A stretch of DNA of 64,000 bases from Gammaproteobacteria bacterium (GCA_030066085.1 JASJCI010000015.1:1-64000); one strand, 5' to 3'. Shown: positions 28,589 through 37,928, numbered from the stretch's first letter. Numbers and translations: made by a program. The notes: generated by a model from the sequence alone, not told the origin.

Positions 28589-29443
28589 CTACGGGGTGAA
28601 GAATCGCGTGACTTCTGGCTCGATTACGTCGCGTAGCGCGGCGGGCAGTGAGGCATGCGTGCGCAGCACGAACGAAACCTTGACGGGATGATGGAACTCG
28701 CGCGACTCTGGCCATTCGCACTGATCGTCGGCCAGCAGTCCCCGGTTGATCAGGGTCACGCCCATGCCGGCCGATACGATACCCTGAACGCCAAGCAGGC
28801 TGGGGGATTCCATCGATACATAATAGTCGACACCCGCATCCTTTAGCATGGCGAGCGCCGCTTCGCGATAGGTGCAGTTTGGCGAAAACGTCACCAGCGG
28901 TACCGGCCGGTCCAGTGGGAAGTCGTTCGAGCGACCCTGGGCCCAGATCAATTCGTCCGACCACAACAGGATATCGTCTTCGAGCAGCATATCTTCCTCG
29001 AGTGGAAAGATGGCGACATCGATGGTTCGATCCTCGAACCACTCGATCAACGCGAGCTGTTGCTCGACACGAATCTCCAGCCGAACGCCCGGGTAATTGC
29101 GATGAAAAGCTGCGACGAAAGCCGACAGTCGAGTCGAAGCCAGGTCGTCGGTGATGCCCAGGACGATGCGACCTTCGGTCGGGGACTGGTGAAACTGGCG
29201 CACCGCGCGGTCGTGGGCGTCGACAATGACCTCGGCGTATTGCAGCAACTGGCTGGCATCGCTGGTGGGCTGAATCTGGTGGCCGTTGCGCTGGATCAGT
29301 TTTCTGCCCACGCGCTCCTCGAGCCGCTTCAGTTTCCAGCTGACGGCGGAAGGCGTCATGCACAGGTGTCGCGCCGCGGTCGTCAGGCTGCCGAGGTCGA
29401 CTGCAGTCTTCAGCGTGCGCAGGGATTCGGTGTCGAGTCGCAT
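28589..29443 (-). CDS. LysR-family transcriptional regulator
   Basis: 284 residues from ATG 29443. The N-terminal winged helix-turn-helix (LGSLTTAARHLCMTPSAVSWKLKRLEERVG, about 17-46) is followed by a LysR substrate-binding domain. It probably regulates itself, the downstream 2OG oxygenase and the divergent GcvT/DmdA-like gene through the inverted repeat in the 102-bp gap between them. Confidence 0.93.
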   Translation of the reverse strand: MRLDTESLRTLKTAVDLGSLTTAARHLCMTPSAVSWKLKRLEERVGRKLIQRNGHQIQPTSDASQLLQYAEVIVDAHDRAVRQFHQSPTEGRIVLGITDDLASTRLSAFVAAFHRNYPGVRLEIRVEQQLALIEWFEDRTIDVAIFPLEEDMLLEDDILLWSDELIWAQGRSNDFPLDRPVPLVTFSPNCTYREAALAMLKDAGVDYYVSMESPSLLGVQGIVSAGMGVTLINRGLLADDQCEWPESREFHHPVKVSFVLRTHASLPAALRDVIEPEVTRFFTP

Positions 29444-29452
29444 CCCAGTATT

Positions 29453-29489
29453 TTGACAAGAATTTTGTTTTTATCAATTATTTTGTCAA
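29453..29489. promoter_or_regulatory. Divergent promoter/LysR operator with inverted repeat
   Basis: TTGACAA (29453-29459) and TTGTCAA (29483-29489) are perfect inverted repeats 23 bp apart in an AT-rich stretch between divergent genes. Each arm is also a consensus-like -35 (TTGACA) reading toward one of the two genes, so bound regulator would sit on both promoters. The -10 boxes are not obvious. Confidence 0.5.
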
Positions 29490-29545
29490 TTGCTTGAAAA
29501 GTTGCCAGGTGATACGGTGACCCGTAATTTCACGAGGAGGCAGAC

Positions 29546-30733
29546 ATGGCATCGAGCGACGGCAAAACCCGCGACCTGGTATCGACGATCCCCGGCGCCG
29601 GCTGGGATTATTCCCTGCACCGGCATCCCTACCACGAAATCGAGCGGCCGCTGGGGCCGCACTATTGCGTTTACAACCGGCGGCTGATGGCCTGCTGCTT
29701 CGACCAGCTGTCGACCGAGGACGGCTACTGGCTGCTGCGACAGAAAGCCGCGGTCCTGCACACCGGTGAATACGTGCTGCAGTTCAGGGGTCCCGATGCC
29801 GAGCGCCTGCTGGACAAGCTGTTCACCAAGGACATCACCCGTGTGCGGCCGATGCGCTGCGGCTACGGCCTGGCCTGTTACGAGGACGGCGGCCTGCTGG
29901 TCGACGGCGTACTGCTGAGGCTTGCCGATGACCTGTTCTGGTACGCGCAGGCCGACGGCGATTTTTACAGCTGGGCGCGCGCGCATGCGGTCGGTCTCGA
30001 TGTCGAGATCAGCGACCCCGGGGTTTTTGTTTCGCAGGTGCAGGGGCCGAGCTCGCTCGATATCCTGGCCGCGGCGGCCGACGACGGTATGCCCGATCCG
30101 TTCGGTTATTTCGGCATCGCGCGCGTGCGTTTCGCTGGCCAGGAGGTGGTGATCACGCGCACCGGCTACACCAACGAACTGGGCTGGGAATTCTACACCG
30201 AGCCCGGGCACGATGCCGCCGCGCTGTGGGGCCATCTCGCCGCCGCCGGTGAAGCGTTCGGCATGCAGATATTCGGCCTGGACTCGATGCATATCCGCCG
30301 CATCGAGGCCGGTATCCTGAATGCCGGTGCGGATTTCGATCATACGACCACGCCGTATGACGCCGGGCTCGGTCGTTTCGTCGATGAGCACAAGGATGAT
30401 TTCATCGGCAAGGCGGCGCTCGCCGATGCGCCGCGCGAGACCCGCCTGACCGGGCTGTACTGCGACGCCGAGCCGCACATCGGTGGCGAGATCCTCGTTG
30501 GCGAGCAGGTAGCGGGACGTGTCTCGGCCGGTGCGCTATCACCGTATCTCGGTCGGGGCGTCGGCATCGGCATGATGCACCGCGCGGGCTTCGGCGAAGG
30601 TGATGCGGTGCAGGTTCGCTGTATCGATGGACAACTGCATGCCGGCGAACTCGCATCCTTGCCGCTGTACGACAAGGAGGCAGAGATTCCGCGCGGCAAA
30701 CGGGTCGATATCCCCGTGCGTCCGCAGCGCTAA
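29546..30733 (+). CDS. GcvT/DmdA-like tetrahydrofolate-dependent aminomethyltransferase/demethylase
   Basis: 395 residues from ATG 29546 with GAGGAGG at 29534-29540. The GcvT fold is visible in VLQFRGPDAERLLDKLFTKDI, SQVQGPSSLDIL, TRTGYTNELGWEFY and RRIEAGI; the C-terminal barrel carries GCVT_C. Without the other glycine-cleavage genes nearby it is more likely a stand-alone demethylase such as DmdA (dimethylsulfoniopropionate) or a dimethylglycine-type enzyme. The betaine-type importer directly downstream supports a methylated osmolyte as substrate. Assignment between these is inference. Confidence 0.85.
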   Translation: MASSDGKTRDLVSTIPGAGWDYSLHRHPYHEIERPLGPHYCVYNRRLMACCFDQLSTEDGYWLLRQKAAVLHTGEYVLQFRGPDAERLLDKLFTKDITRVRPMRCGYGLACYEDGGLLVDGVLLRLADDLFWYAQADGDFYSWARAHAVGLDVEISDPGVFVSQVQGPSSLDILAAAADDGMPDPFGYFGIARVRFAGQEVVITRTGYTNELGWEFYTEPGHDAAALWGHLAAAGEAFGMQIFGLDSMHIRRIEAGILNAGADFDHTTTPYDAGLGRFVDEHKDDFIGKAALADAPRETRLTGLYCDAEPHIGGEILVGEQVAGRVSAGALSPYLGRGVGIGMMHRAGFGEGDAVQVRCIDGQLHAGELASLPLYDKEAEIPRGKRVDIPVRPQR

Positions 30734-30901
30734 ATTGGTCCACTTTTGGTCCAGCATTGAGAAATTTTATTCATTCAGCGTACCTCTTTGATTTTCTTGA
30801 AGCAGGTTCCAGGCACGTGGATACGCCAATAAACCCATGAGATAAAAGGGTATTTCGTCGTTTTGGCACGTTTTGGGGCAAATCGTTGGGTATTTTAATC
30901 G

Positions 30902-30944
30902 GTACAGAACCGGTTCTTTACAATTGCCGCGAATTGGATAGTAT
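30902..30944 (+). promoter_or_regulatory. Promoter with overlapping palindromic operator for the betaine-type importer
   Basis: GTACAGAACCGGTTCTTTAC (30902-30921) is a 20-nt palindrome with one mismatched pair; its core AGAACCGGTTCT is perfect. TTTACA (30917-30922) and TAGTAT (30939-30944), 16 bp apart, make a plausible sigma-70 promoter, so the palindrome covers the -35. Palindromes centred on CG with AACCGGTT are typical of LacI-family operators, but no such regulator gene is in view. The surrounding gap 30734-31019 has no other gene. Confidence 0.5.
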
Positions 30945-31019
30945 GGGGGCGCCAAAAAGAGCAAAACAATAACAATCGTTCCGTTTTCACCAACGTCTAG
31001 CTCATTCAGGAGGAGACAC

Positions 31020-31973
31020 ATGAAATTAACCAAGTCAATCCGCGCGCTAACGGTCGCCGGATGCGTTTCACTGCTGGCCGCGACCGGTGTCGCCCAGGCC
31101 AAGGACAGCACCAAGCCGATCGTGATCCCGATCCACAACTGGTCGAGCCAGGTCGTGATGGCCTACGTGCTGGGCGGCATGTTCGAAAGCATGGGCAATA
31201 ACGTCGAGTACGTACCGGCAGACACCCAGGCCGTGTACGAATCCATCCGCAACGGCGACGTGACCATTTCGCACGAAGTCTGGCAGTCGACCTTCGGCAA
31301 GTCGTTCTACAACGCGATGGCCAAGGGCGGCGTGATCGACGCCGGTACCCACGCGGCAACCACGCTGGAAGAAATGGGCGTACCGACCTGGGTCATCGAA
31401 AAAGATCTTTGCCCCGGCCTGCCGAACTGGGAAGCGCTGAAAAGCGAAGCCTGCTACAAGAACTTCACCACGGCCGATTCCGGTGGCAAGGGCCGCTGGC
31501 TGGAAGGCCCGCAGAGCTGGCACGGCAACCTGATGCCGGAGCGGCTCGAGGCGCTGGGCCTGGCTGACAAGTGGACCGTCAAGTTTGCCGGTGGCGCCGA
31601 TGCACTGTGGACCGAGCTGGCCTCGGCCAAGAAAGAAGGCCGCGGCACGGTCGTATTCAACTGGACGCCGAACTTCACCGACGCCGAGGGTTTCACCTTC
31701 ATCGAGTTTCCGCCCTACGAGGATGGATGCCGCAAGGAAGACGGCGGTGACGGCAAGTGCGGCTCGCCCAAGGGCTGGCTGAAGAAAGCGGCCAACTACC
31801 GCTTCCCGAAGACCCACCCGGCGGCCTACACGGCGTTCTCGAAGGTATCCTTCACGACCCAGCAGATCGGCGAAATGGCCGCGCTGGTCGATATCGACAA
31901 GATGGACCACAAGGATGCCGCCAAGAAATGGCTGGCGGACAACGAAAAGGTCTGGAAGCCCTGGACCATGTAA
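31020..31973 (+). CDS. Glycine-betaine/proline-type ABC transporter substrate-binding protein (OpuAC family)
   Basis: 317 residues from ATG 31020 with AGGAGG at 31008-31013. The signal peptide ends near GVAQAK. The OpuAC fold is evident: IPIHNWSSQVVMAYVLGGMF at the start, SHEVWQSTFG, and a C-terminal domain with GTVVFNWTP. Several Trp residues could form the aromatic cage for a quaternary ammonium or sulfonium compound. A terminator separates it from the ATPase and permease genes, which would let the binding protein be made in excess. Confidence 0.92.
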   Translation: MKLTKSIRALTVAGCVSLLAATGVAQAKDSTKPIVIPIHNWSSQVVMAYVLGGMFESMGNNVEYVPADTQAVYESIRNGDVTISHEVWQSTFGKSFYNAMAKGGVIDAGTHAATTLEEMGVPTWVIEKDLCPGLPNWEALKSEACYKNFTTADSGGKGRWLEGPQSWHGNLMPERLEALGLADKWTVKFAGGADALWTELASAKKEGRGTVVFNWTPNFTDAEGFTFIEFPPYEDGCRKEDGGDGKCGSPKGWLKKAANYRFPKTHPAAYTAFSKVSFTTQQIGEMAALVDIDKMDHKDAAKKWLADNEKVWKPWTM

Positions 31974-32005
31974 CCCGCGGGAATCCGTAAAGCTGTAACC
32001 TGACG

Positions 32006-32044
32006 AACCCCCCGGCCGCTTGATGCACCGGGGGGTTTGTTTTT
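32006..32044 (+). terminator. Rho-independent terminator/attenuator after the binding-protein gene
   Basis: AACCCCCCGG (32006-32015) and CCGGGGGGTT (32028-32037) form a perfect 10-bp stem with a 12-nt loop, followed by a T-rich tract (to 32044). Partial read-through would set the ratio of binding protein to membrane components. Confidence 0.88.
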
Positions 32045-32114
32045 GGCCGACGGTATTTCCCGTCCGCCGAATATGGTAGCTTTAGGCACCGGGGGATATA
32101 ACCAGAATAACGAC

Positions 32115-33191
32115 ATGACTGCTGAAGCCGAAATCACGACTGCGCAACAACCGGTCATCCGCTGCGAATCGGTGTACAAGATATTCGGTGACAACGCCGA
32201 GAGCATGCTGGAGGAAGCGGATGGCGTGGTCGACGCGGACAAGTTTCACCAGGCCGGCTGTATCGTCGGCGTCAACGACGCGTCCTTCGAGGTCCACCAG
32301 GGCGAGCTGCTGATCATCATGGGGCTTTCGGGCTCGGGCAAGTCGACGCTGCTGCGCTGTATTTCGCGCCTGACCGATGCCACCGCCGGCAAGATCTTCA
32401 TCGAAGGCGACGATATCCTGCAGATGAACAGCAAGCAGCTGATCGAACTGCGCCGCAGCAAGATGGGCATGGTGTTCCAGAGTTTCGCGCTGCTGCCGCA
32501 CAAGACCGTGCTGGAAAACATCGCCTTTCCGCTACAGGTCAAGGGCGTCAGCACCCGGGACAGTATCCAGCGCGCCAAGGAAATGGTCGACCTGGTCAGC
32601 CTCAGCGGCCGCGAGAACTACTTTCCCCGGCAGCTGTCCGGCGGCCAGCAGCAGCGCGTCGGTATCGCGCGCTCGCTCGCGATCGAACCCGATATCTGGT
32701 TTCTCGACGAACCCTTTTCCGCGCTCGATCCGCTGATTCGCAAGGAAATGCAGGACGAGTTCCTGCGCCTGCAGGACGTGCTCGGCAAGACCATCCTGTT
32801 CGTGACCCACGATTTCGACGAGGCTTTGCGCCTGGCCGACCGCATCGCGATCATGAAGGACGGCGTGATCGAGCAGCTCGATACGCCGGCCAACATCGTG
32901 CTCAACCCGGCTACCGAGTACGTACGCAAATTCACCGAGGAAGTTCCGCGCGAGAAAGTACTGAAAATAAAGTCGGTGATGGACCCGTTCGATCCCGCTG
33001 AAGATTTCAGCGACTTCAGGGTGCCGCAGGATGCCATCATCGAAACCGTGGCCGAGTCCGTGTTGAACGCCGGCAAACCCGTCCGGGTGGTCGACGATGC
33101 CGGCGAGGTCGTCGGTGCCTTACATGCATCCCACATCGTTCACGTGCTGTTCGGCGGGCACGCCGATCACGCGGCCGAGAAATCGTCGTGA
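32115..33191 (+). CDS. Glycine-betaine/proline-type ABC transporter ATP-binding protein (ProV/OpuAA family)
   Basis: About 358 residues from ATG 32115; an in-frame TTG at 32037 lies inside the terminator and is rejected as start. Walker A is GLSGSGKST, the Q-loop FQSFALLPH, the signature LSGGQQQR, Walker B FLDEPFSALDP and the switch His in VTHDFDEAL. An N-terminal extension before Walker A and a C-terminal CBS-like tail (FRVPQDAI to VHVLFGG) are typical of ProV/OpuAA proteins, where CBS domains sense ionic strength; here only one CBS-like stretch is recognisable. The stop overlaps the permease start (GTGA, 33188-33191). Confidence 0.93.
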   Translation: MTAEAEITTAQQPVIRCESVYKIFGDNAESMLEEADGVVDADKFHQAGCIVGVNDASFEVHQGELLIIMGLSGSGKSTLLRCISRLTDATAGKIFIEGDDILQMNSKQLIELRRSKMGMVFQSFALLPHKTVLENIAFPLQVKGVSTRDSIQRAKEMVDLVSLSGRENYFPRQLSGGQQQRVGIARSLAIEPDIWFLDEPFSALDPLIRKEMQDEFLRLQDVLGKTILFVTHDFDEALRLADRIAIMKDGVIEQLDTPANIVLNPATEYVRKFTEEVPREKVLKIKSVMDPFDPAEDFSDFRVPQDAIIETVAESVLNAGKPVRVVDDAGEVVGALHASHIVHVLFGGHADHAAEKSS

Positions 33192-35248
33192 GCGAGGCGC
33201 TGCGGCAAAACAAGTACCTGCAGTTCGCACTGCTGCTGGTCGTCTTTGTCCTGCTGTGCATGCTAATCACGCCGACGGAAAGCAACTGGTTCTGGCGCCT
33301 GCCGCCGCTAATCCAGCAGCTGCCGTTCATCATCAACGATTCGGTCGACTACCTGATGTTCGAGTGGTGGCCGATCGAAGTCTACGACCCGGAAATCGAG
33401 GACTACGAGGAAAAACCGCTGGTCAGGGAGATCACCCGGTCGACCTCCGGCCTGATCCTGTTCATGATCGAGTTCGTGCGTGAAATCCTGCTCGGTGGTG
33501 TCAAGACGATCGTCACCTTCATGGGCTGGGACTGGGCCACCGAAAACAAGTGGGCGCGCTGGCCCGCGCTGCCGTGGACCGTGGTTGCCGGCGGCGCCGC
33601 CATTCTCGGCTACGCGCTGGGCGGCTGGCGGCTGTCGCTGTTCGTCGGCGCGACCTTCGTTTACATCGCGGTTTTCGGGCAGTGGGAACCGTCGATGGAG
33701 ACCCTGTCCTTCGTCCTGGTCGCCGCGCCCGCGGCGGTATTGCTCGGCCTGCTGTTTGGCGTCTGGGCTTTCAGGAACAGGACCGTCGAGGCGATTCTCA
33801 ACCCGATCCTGAACATCATGCAGATCGTGCCGCATTTTTCCTACCTGATCCCGGTCATGGTGTTTTTCGGTATCGGCGATCATGCCGGTGCGATCGCGAC
33901 GATCATCTTCGCGACGCCGCCCATGGTGCGCCTGACCCTGCTGGGCCTCAAGCAGGTGCCACCGGAGGTCGGCGAGGCCGGGTTGATGAGCGGCTGCAAC
34001 AGCTGGCAACTGCTGGTCAGGGTGCTGTTGCCGACCGCGCGGCGCGATATCCTGATCGGCGTCAACCAGGTCATCATGTCCTGCCTGGCGATGGTCGTCA
34101 TCGCCTCGCTGATCGGCGCCAAGGGCCTCGGTAACGACCTGTTGATCGCGCTGAACCGGCTGCGTATCGGCCTCGCGCTCGAAATCGGGGTCTGTATCGT
34201 GCTGATCGCGATCATGCTCGACCGGCTGTCGCTGGCCTGGGCCAACAAGCAGACCGATTACTTCGCCGACCTGTCGTTCGTGCAGCGCAACAAGTATTCG
34301 CTGATGTTCGGCGGCGTTTTTGTCGCCGGTATCGTGCTCGCCTGGATCGGTTCGTTCATTTTCCGCGAGGGATTCAACTATCTCTACCTGATCCCGCACA
34401 ACAAGGGCATTACCACCGAGAATTTCTGGCAAGCCGGTGTCGACTGGATCTGGGATACTTTCTTCTACACGCTCAAGGGATTCAACGAGTGGCTGATCGT
34501 CGAGGTACTGGTGCCGGTCAAGACCGCCTACCTGGCGATGCCGGTAGCAGCAACTTTCGTGCTGGCCATGGGTATCGGCTTCATCATCGGCGGTATTCGC
34601 TCCGCGCTGATCATCGGCGGCCTGCTGCTGTTCATTGCCCTGACCGAGTGGTGGGATCGCGCGCTGATCACCGCTTACCTCGTCACCGTCAGCGTCGTGA
34701 TTTCGACCTTCCTCGGCGTCGTGGTCGGCACTATCTGCGCGCAGCACCCGGTCAGTTCGCGCTTCATACTGACCGTCTGCGACACCTTCCAGACCTTCCC
34801 GTCGTTTATCTACCTGATCCCGGTCATGATGTTGTTCGGCGTTACCGATACCTCGGTGCTGATCGCGATCGTGATCTACGCCACGGTACCGGCGACGCGC
34901 TATACCGTCGAGGGATTGCTCAGCGTGCCGCCTTCGCTGCACGAGGCCGGCTCCATGTCCGGCGTCAATCGCCTGCAGCGATGGCTGTTCATCGAGCTGC
35001 CGATGTCGTTTCCGCACATGGCGCTGGGCGTCAACCAGACCGTGGTGTTCGCGTTATCGATGGTCATCATCGGCGCGATGATCGGTACCGACGATCTCGG
35101 CCAGCTGATTCTCGGCGCCCTGTCGGAGAAAAACGGCGTCGGCAACGGTCTCACGCTCGGCATCTGCGTTGCCTTCATCGGCCTCGCTATCGACCAGGTG
35201 CTGCGCACCTGGGCCAACCAGCGCAAGTCCCAGCTGGGCCTCGCCTGA
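33188..35248 (+). CDS. Double-length glycine-betaine-type ABC permease (two fused ProW domains)
   Basis: 686 residues from GTG 33188, overlapping the ATPase stop. Two permease domains in tandem, each with an EAA loop: EAGLMSGCNSWQLLVRVLLP (about 270-290) and EAGSMSGVNRLQRWLFIELP (about 580-600). Both have the preceding PHFSYLIPVMVFFG / PSFIYLIPVMMLFG motif. A single polypeptide would therefore form the whole transmembrane pore. Together with the binding protein and ATPase it gives a complete importer, likely for betaine, DMSP or a related osmolyte. Confidence 0.92.
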   Translation: MSEALRQNKYLQFALLLVVFVLLCMLITPTESNWFWRLPPLIQQLPFIINDSVDYLMFEWWPIEVYDPEIEDYEEKPLVREITRSTSGLILFMIEFVREILLGGVKTIVTFMGWDWATENKWARWPALPWTVVAGGAAILGYALGGWRLSLFVGATFVYIAVFGQWEPSMETLSFVLVAAPAAVLLGLLFGVWAFRNRTVEAILNPILNIMQIVPHFSYLIPVMVFFGIGDHAGAIATIIFATPPMVRLTLLGLKQVPPEVGEAGLMSGCNSWQLLVRVLLPTARRDILIGVNQVIMSCLAMVVIASLIGAKGLGNDLLIALNRLRIGLALEIGVCIVLIAIMLDRLSLAWANKQTDYFADLSFVQRNKYSLMFGGVFVAGIVLAWIGSFIFREGFNYLYLIPHNKGITTENFWQAGVDWIWDTFFYTLKGFNEWLIVEVLVPVKTAYLAMPVAATFVLAMGIGFIIGGIRSALIIGGLLLFIALTEWWDRALITAYLVTVSVVISTFLGVVVGTICAQHPVSSRFILTVCDTFQTFPSFIYLIPVMMLFGVTDTSVLIAIVIYATVPATRYTVEGLLSVPPSLHEAGSMSGVNRLQRWLFIELPMSFPHMALGVNQTVVFALSMVIIGAMIGTDDLGQLILGALSEKNGVGNGLTLGICVAFIGLAIDQVLRTWANQRKSQLGLA

Positions 35249-35490
35249 GCGGCGCCGAACCCGGCATCAAGCTTCAATTTCGCCACTCGTGACCGGCCGG
35301 CAGGTTGTGCTGCTCGGTACGACCGGGCGGTTGGGATTTTTTGCCCGGATTCCGCGCCGTTGACTACAGTTTTTCGACCGCCTGTCGATAGTAAGGCAGG
35401 GTTCGGCCGAATCGCAGGATCCCGCGCGCCAGATGAGCTAAAAATGTTCTGCTGCGGCGGGATCCGCGCGTTCGATAGCAAGGGGATTTC

Positions 35491-36819
35491 ATGGATCCAA
35501 TCGAGTTTCAGACGACTTTCGACACCGACCAGTATATTTTCAGCGAAGGTGATCCGGGAGACTGCGCCTACATCATCGACACCGGCATGGTCGAGGTATC
35601 GCTGGAAAAGGACGGCCGCCGCCACGTCATGGCCACCCTGACCAAGGGTGACATCCTCGGTGAAATGGCCATTATCGATCGCCAGCCGCGTTCGGCCTCG
35701 GCGCGCGCCATCGTGCCGACCGTGGTGACCGCGATTCCGCTCGACTATATCAGCCAGAAAATCGAACAGTCCGATCCGACCGTGCGCATGTTCCTGCGCC
35801 TGGCGATGGCTCGCTACCGCGACATGAACGCACGCCTCGGCCAGGTGTTCGACGAGCTGTCGCACCTGCAGGAGGATGCCACCGTCGGCACCTATGCCTC
35901 GACCACGATGGAGCTCAAGAGCGTGATGTCGCAGTTCGAGGAGATGCAGAAGCGCATCGACACCGCCGTATCCAGCCCCTCGACCGCGGCCAACCCGGCG
36001 ATGTTCGGCGAGCAGACCCTGCGCGAAACCAAGAACCAGATCGTCGAGGAAAAGCTGCTGAGCACGGCGCTGGCGCAAAAGCAGTTTCGCCTGCACTACC
36101 AGCCGATCATCGACCTGGCCTCGAACACGATCGCCGGCTGCGAGGCGCTGGTGCGCTGGAACCATCCCAGTGGCGAGTTGCTGGGTCCGTTACACTTCAT
36201 CCCGCTGGCGGAAAGCAGCGGCATGATCGTCGATCTCGGTTACTGGATCGCCGAGGAAGCCTGCCAGTTCCAGAGCCGCCTGTGCAACGATTTCCAGCAG
36301 GAGATCGCGGTGTCGATCAACCTGTCGGCACGCCAGTTCGAGGACCAGTTCCTGGTGGCGACGCTCGGCGACATCATGGACCGTACCGGCGCCAGGCGCG
36401 ACCTGGTCAAGTTCGAGATCACCGAAAGCCTGCTGATGGACAATCCCGAACTCGCGACCCAGTCGCTGCAGCAGCTCAAGGATGCCGGCGTCAAGCTCGC
36501 CATCGACGACTTCGGTACCGGCTACTCGAGTTTCAGTTACCTCCACCGCTTTCCGTTCGATACGCTGAAAATCGACCGCGTGTTCGTCAGCGCGATGGCG
36601 CGCAGCGAAAAGAGCAACCAGATCGTGCGCTCGCTGGTCAACCTGTCGCACGATCTCGGCATGGACGTCGTCGCCGAGGGCATCGAGTCCGAGCGCGAAG
36701 CGGAAATCATGCGCGAGTACCAGACGGGTTACGGCCAGGGGTTCTACTTCGCCCGCCCGGTCACCGAAGCCGAGTTCGTCAAGCTTTTGAGCCAGCCACG
36801 GATCGACCTCGCCGGTTAA
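35491..36819 (+). CDS. Cyclic-nucleotide-binding EAL-domain protein (cNMP-regulated c-di-GMP phosphodiesterase)
   Basis: 442 residues from ATG 35491 (AAGGGG upstream). Residues 1-120 are a cNMP-binding domain: GDPGDCAYIIDTG, then the phosphate-binding cassette GEMAIIDRQPRSASARA. A helical, probably coiled-coil linker runs to about 190, then an EAL domain (about 195-435) has CEALVRWNHP, NLSARQFED, EITESLLMD, DDFGTGYSS, LKIDRVF and AEGIES, all intact. There is no GGDEF. It should hydrolyse c-di-GMP in response to cAMP or cGMP; domain order resembles Bdellovibrio Bd1971. Transcribed alone; the 242-bp gap upstream holds no other gene. Confidence 0.92.
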   Translation: MDPIEFQTTFDTDQYIFSEGDPGDCAYIIDTGMVEVSLEKDGRRHVMATLTKGDILGEMAIIDRQPRSASARAIVPTVVTAIPLDYISQKIEQSDPTVRMFLRLAMARYRDMNARLGQVFDELSHLQEDATVGTYASTTMELKSVMSQFEEMQKRIDTAVSSPSTAANPAMFGEQTLRETKNQIVEEKLLSTALAQKQFRLHYQPIIDLASNTIAGCEALVRWNHPSGELLGPLHFIPLAESSGMIVDLGYWIAEEACQFQSRLCNDFQQEIAVSINLSARQFEDQFLVATLGDIMDRTGARRDLVKFEITESLLMDNPELATQSLQQLKDAGVKLAIDDFGTGYSSFSYLHRFPFDTLKIDRVFVSAMARSEKSNQIVRSLVNLSHDLGMDVVAEGIESEREAEIMREYQTGYGQGFYFARPVTEAEFVKLLSQPRIDLAG

Positions 36820-37733
36820 CCGGCCTGCTGCCGCGCGCGCCGCGCCACCACCGCTTCGCGGTGGATGATGTAAAGCCCGCTGAACACGATCAGGCAGGCG
36901 CCCACGATGGCGTTGATAGCCGGAATATCGCCCCACAGCAGGTAACCCAGGATAGCCGAGAAAATCAGCGCGGAGTATTCGAACGGCGCGATCAGCGACG
37001 GCGTGGCGATCGCGTAAGCCTTGGTCAGGCAGAATTGCGCGATCACGCCGAAAAAAGCGATACCCGTGATCAGGCCGAAATCGTACCAGTCCAGCGATTG
37101 CCACAGCCACAGCTGCGGCAGCCACATGGTCAGCGCGAAGCCGAGCAGGGTATAAAACAGCACGGTGCTGGTGTTCTCGGTTTCACCGAGCACCCGGGTC
37201 GCGGTCGCAACCAGCGACCAGCCGAACGCGGCGCCGAGCATCAGCAGCATCGGCCAGTCGATACCGGCGACGGGATTGGTGATGAACAGCACGCCGACGA
37301 AGCCGACCAGGATCGCCAGCAGGCGCCGGGCGCCCACGGTTTCGCCGAGCAGCGGCACCGACAGCAGGGCCAGGAACAGCGGAAAGGAAAAGAACAGCGC
37401 CACCGCCGTTGCCAGCGGCAGGTACTGCAGGCCGGTGAAAAACAGCAGCCACGACAGCACGTTGACCGCGGAGCGAAACAGCAGCAGCCACGGCCGCTGT
37501 ACGCGCAGGCGAATGCGTTCGCCCGTCAACGGCTGACTGGCCCATAACATGGCGATACCGAGCAGTGCGCGCACGAACAGGATTTGCACCACCGCCAGTT
37601 CGGCTGACAGCCACTTGACGCCGGAATCCTGGATCGCGAAACACAGGCCGCCCAGCAGCGTGATCGAGATGCCCAGGGTCACGCGGTTCGCGCGTGTGCT
37701 GGTGACGCTGCTGGCGGGGCCGGCATCGGGCAA
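36816..37733 (-). CDS. EamA/DMT-family membrane exporter
   Basis: About 305 residues from TTG 37733, which has GGAAA 7 nt upstream; a GTG at 37682 is an alternative. A far longer open frame continues to 38870 but is antisense to the LysR gene and is not protein-like there. Ten hydrophobic helices form two EamA repeats (the first starting ITLLGGLCFAIQDSGVKWL, the second MLLMLGAAFGWSLVATATRVL). Probable metabolite or amino-acid exporter. The 3' end overlaps the convergent cNMP-EAL gene by 4 bp; it is divergent from the LysR gene. Confidence 0.87.
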   Translation of the reverse strand: MPDAGPASSVTSTRANRVTLGISITLLGGLCFAIQDSGVKWLSAELAVVQILFVRALLGIAMLWASQPLTGERIRLRVQRPWLLLFRSAVNVLSWLLFFTGLQYLPLATAVALFFSFPLFLALLSVPLLGETVGARRLLAILVGFVGVLFITNPVAGIDWPMLLMLGAAFGWSLVATATRVLGETENTSTVLFYTLLGFALTMWLPQLWLWQSLDWYDFGLITGIAFFGVIAQFCLTKAYAIATPSLIAPFEYSALIFSAILGYLLWGDIPAINAIVGACLIVFSGLYIIHREAVVARRARQQAG

Positions 37734-37928
37734 GGTGCTGTTTCCGGTTCGAGACTCGAATCGCCTGTGTAACACAGGAGCGCGTACCCGGTACAGGCAA
37801 AATTCTCCTGCCGGGCTGGCGGCACCGGTGAAGCGGCATGCGCGATCCGGCAGGCCGGCGGTTAAAGGCTGGACTGGACGGGAGGCAGGCGTATTATCGG
37901 CCTGTCGCTCCGTGCAGGGGTCAGTACG

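Noticed and set aside
32037-32114. TTG start for the ABC ATPase
   Set aside because: It falls in the terminator's 3' arm and T-tract; ATG 32115 gives the normal family N-terminus.
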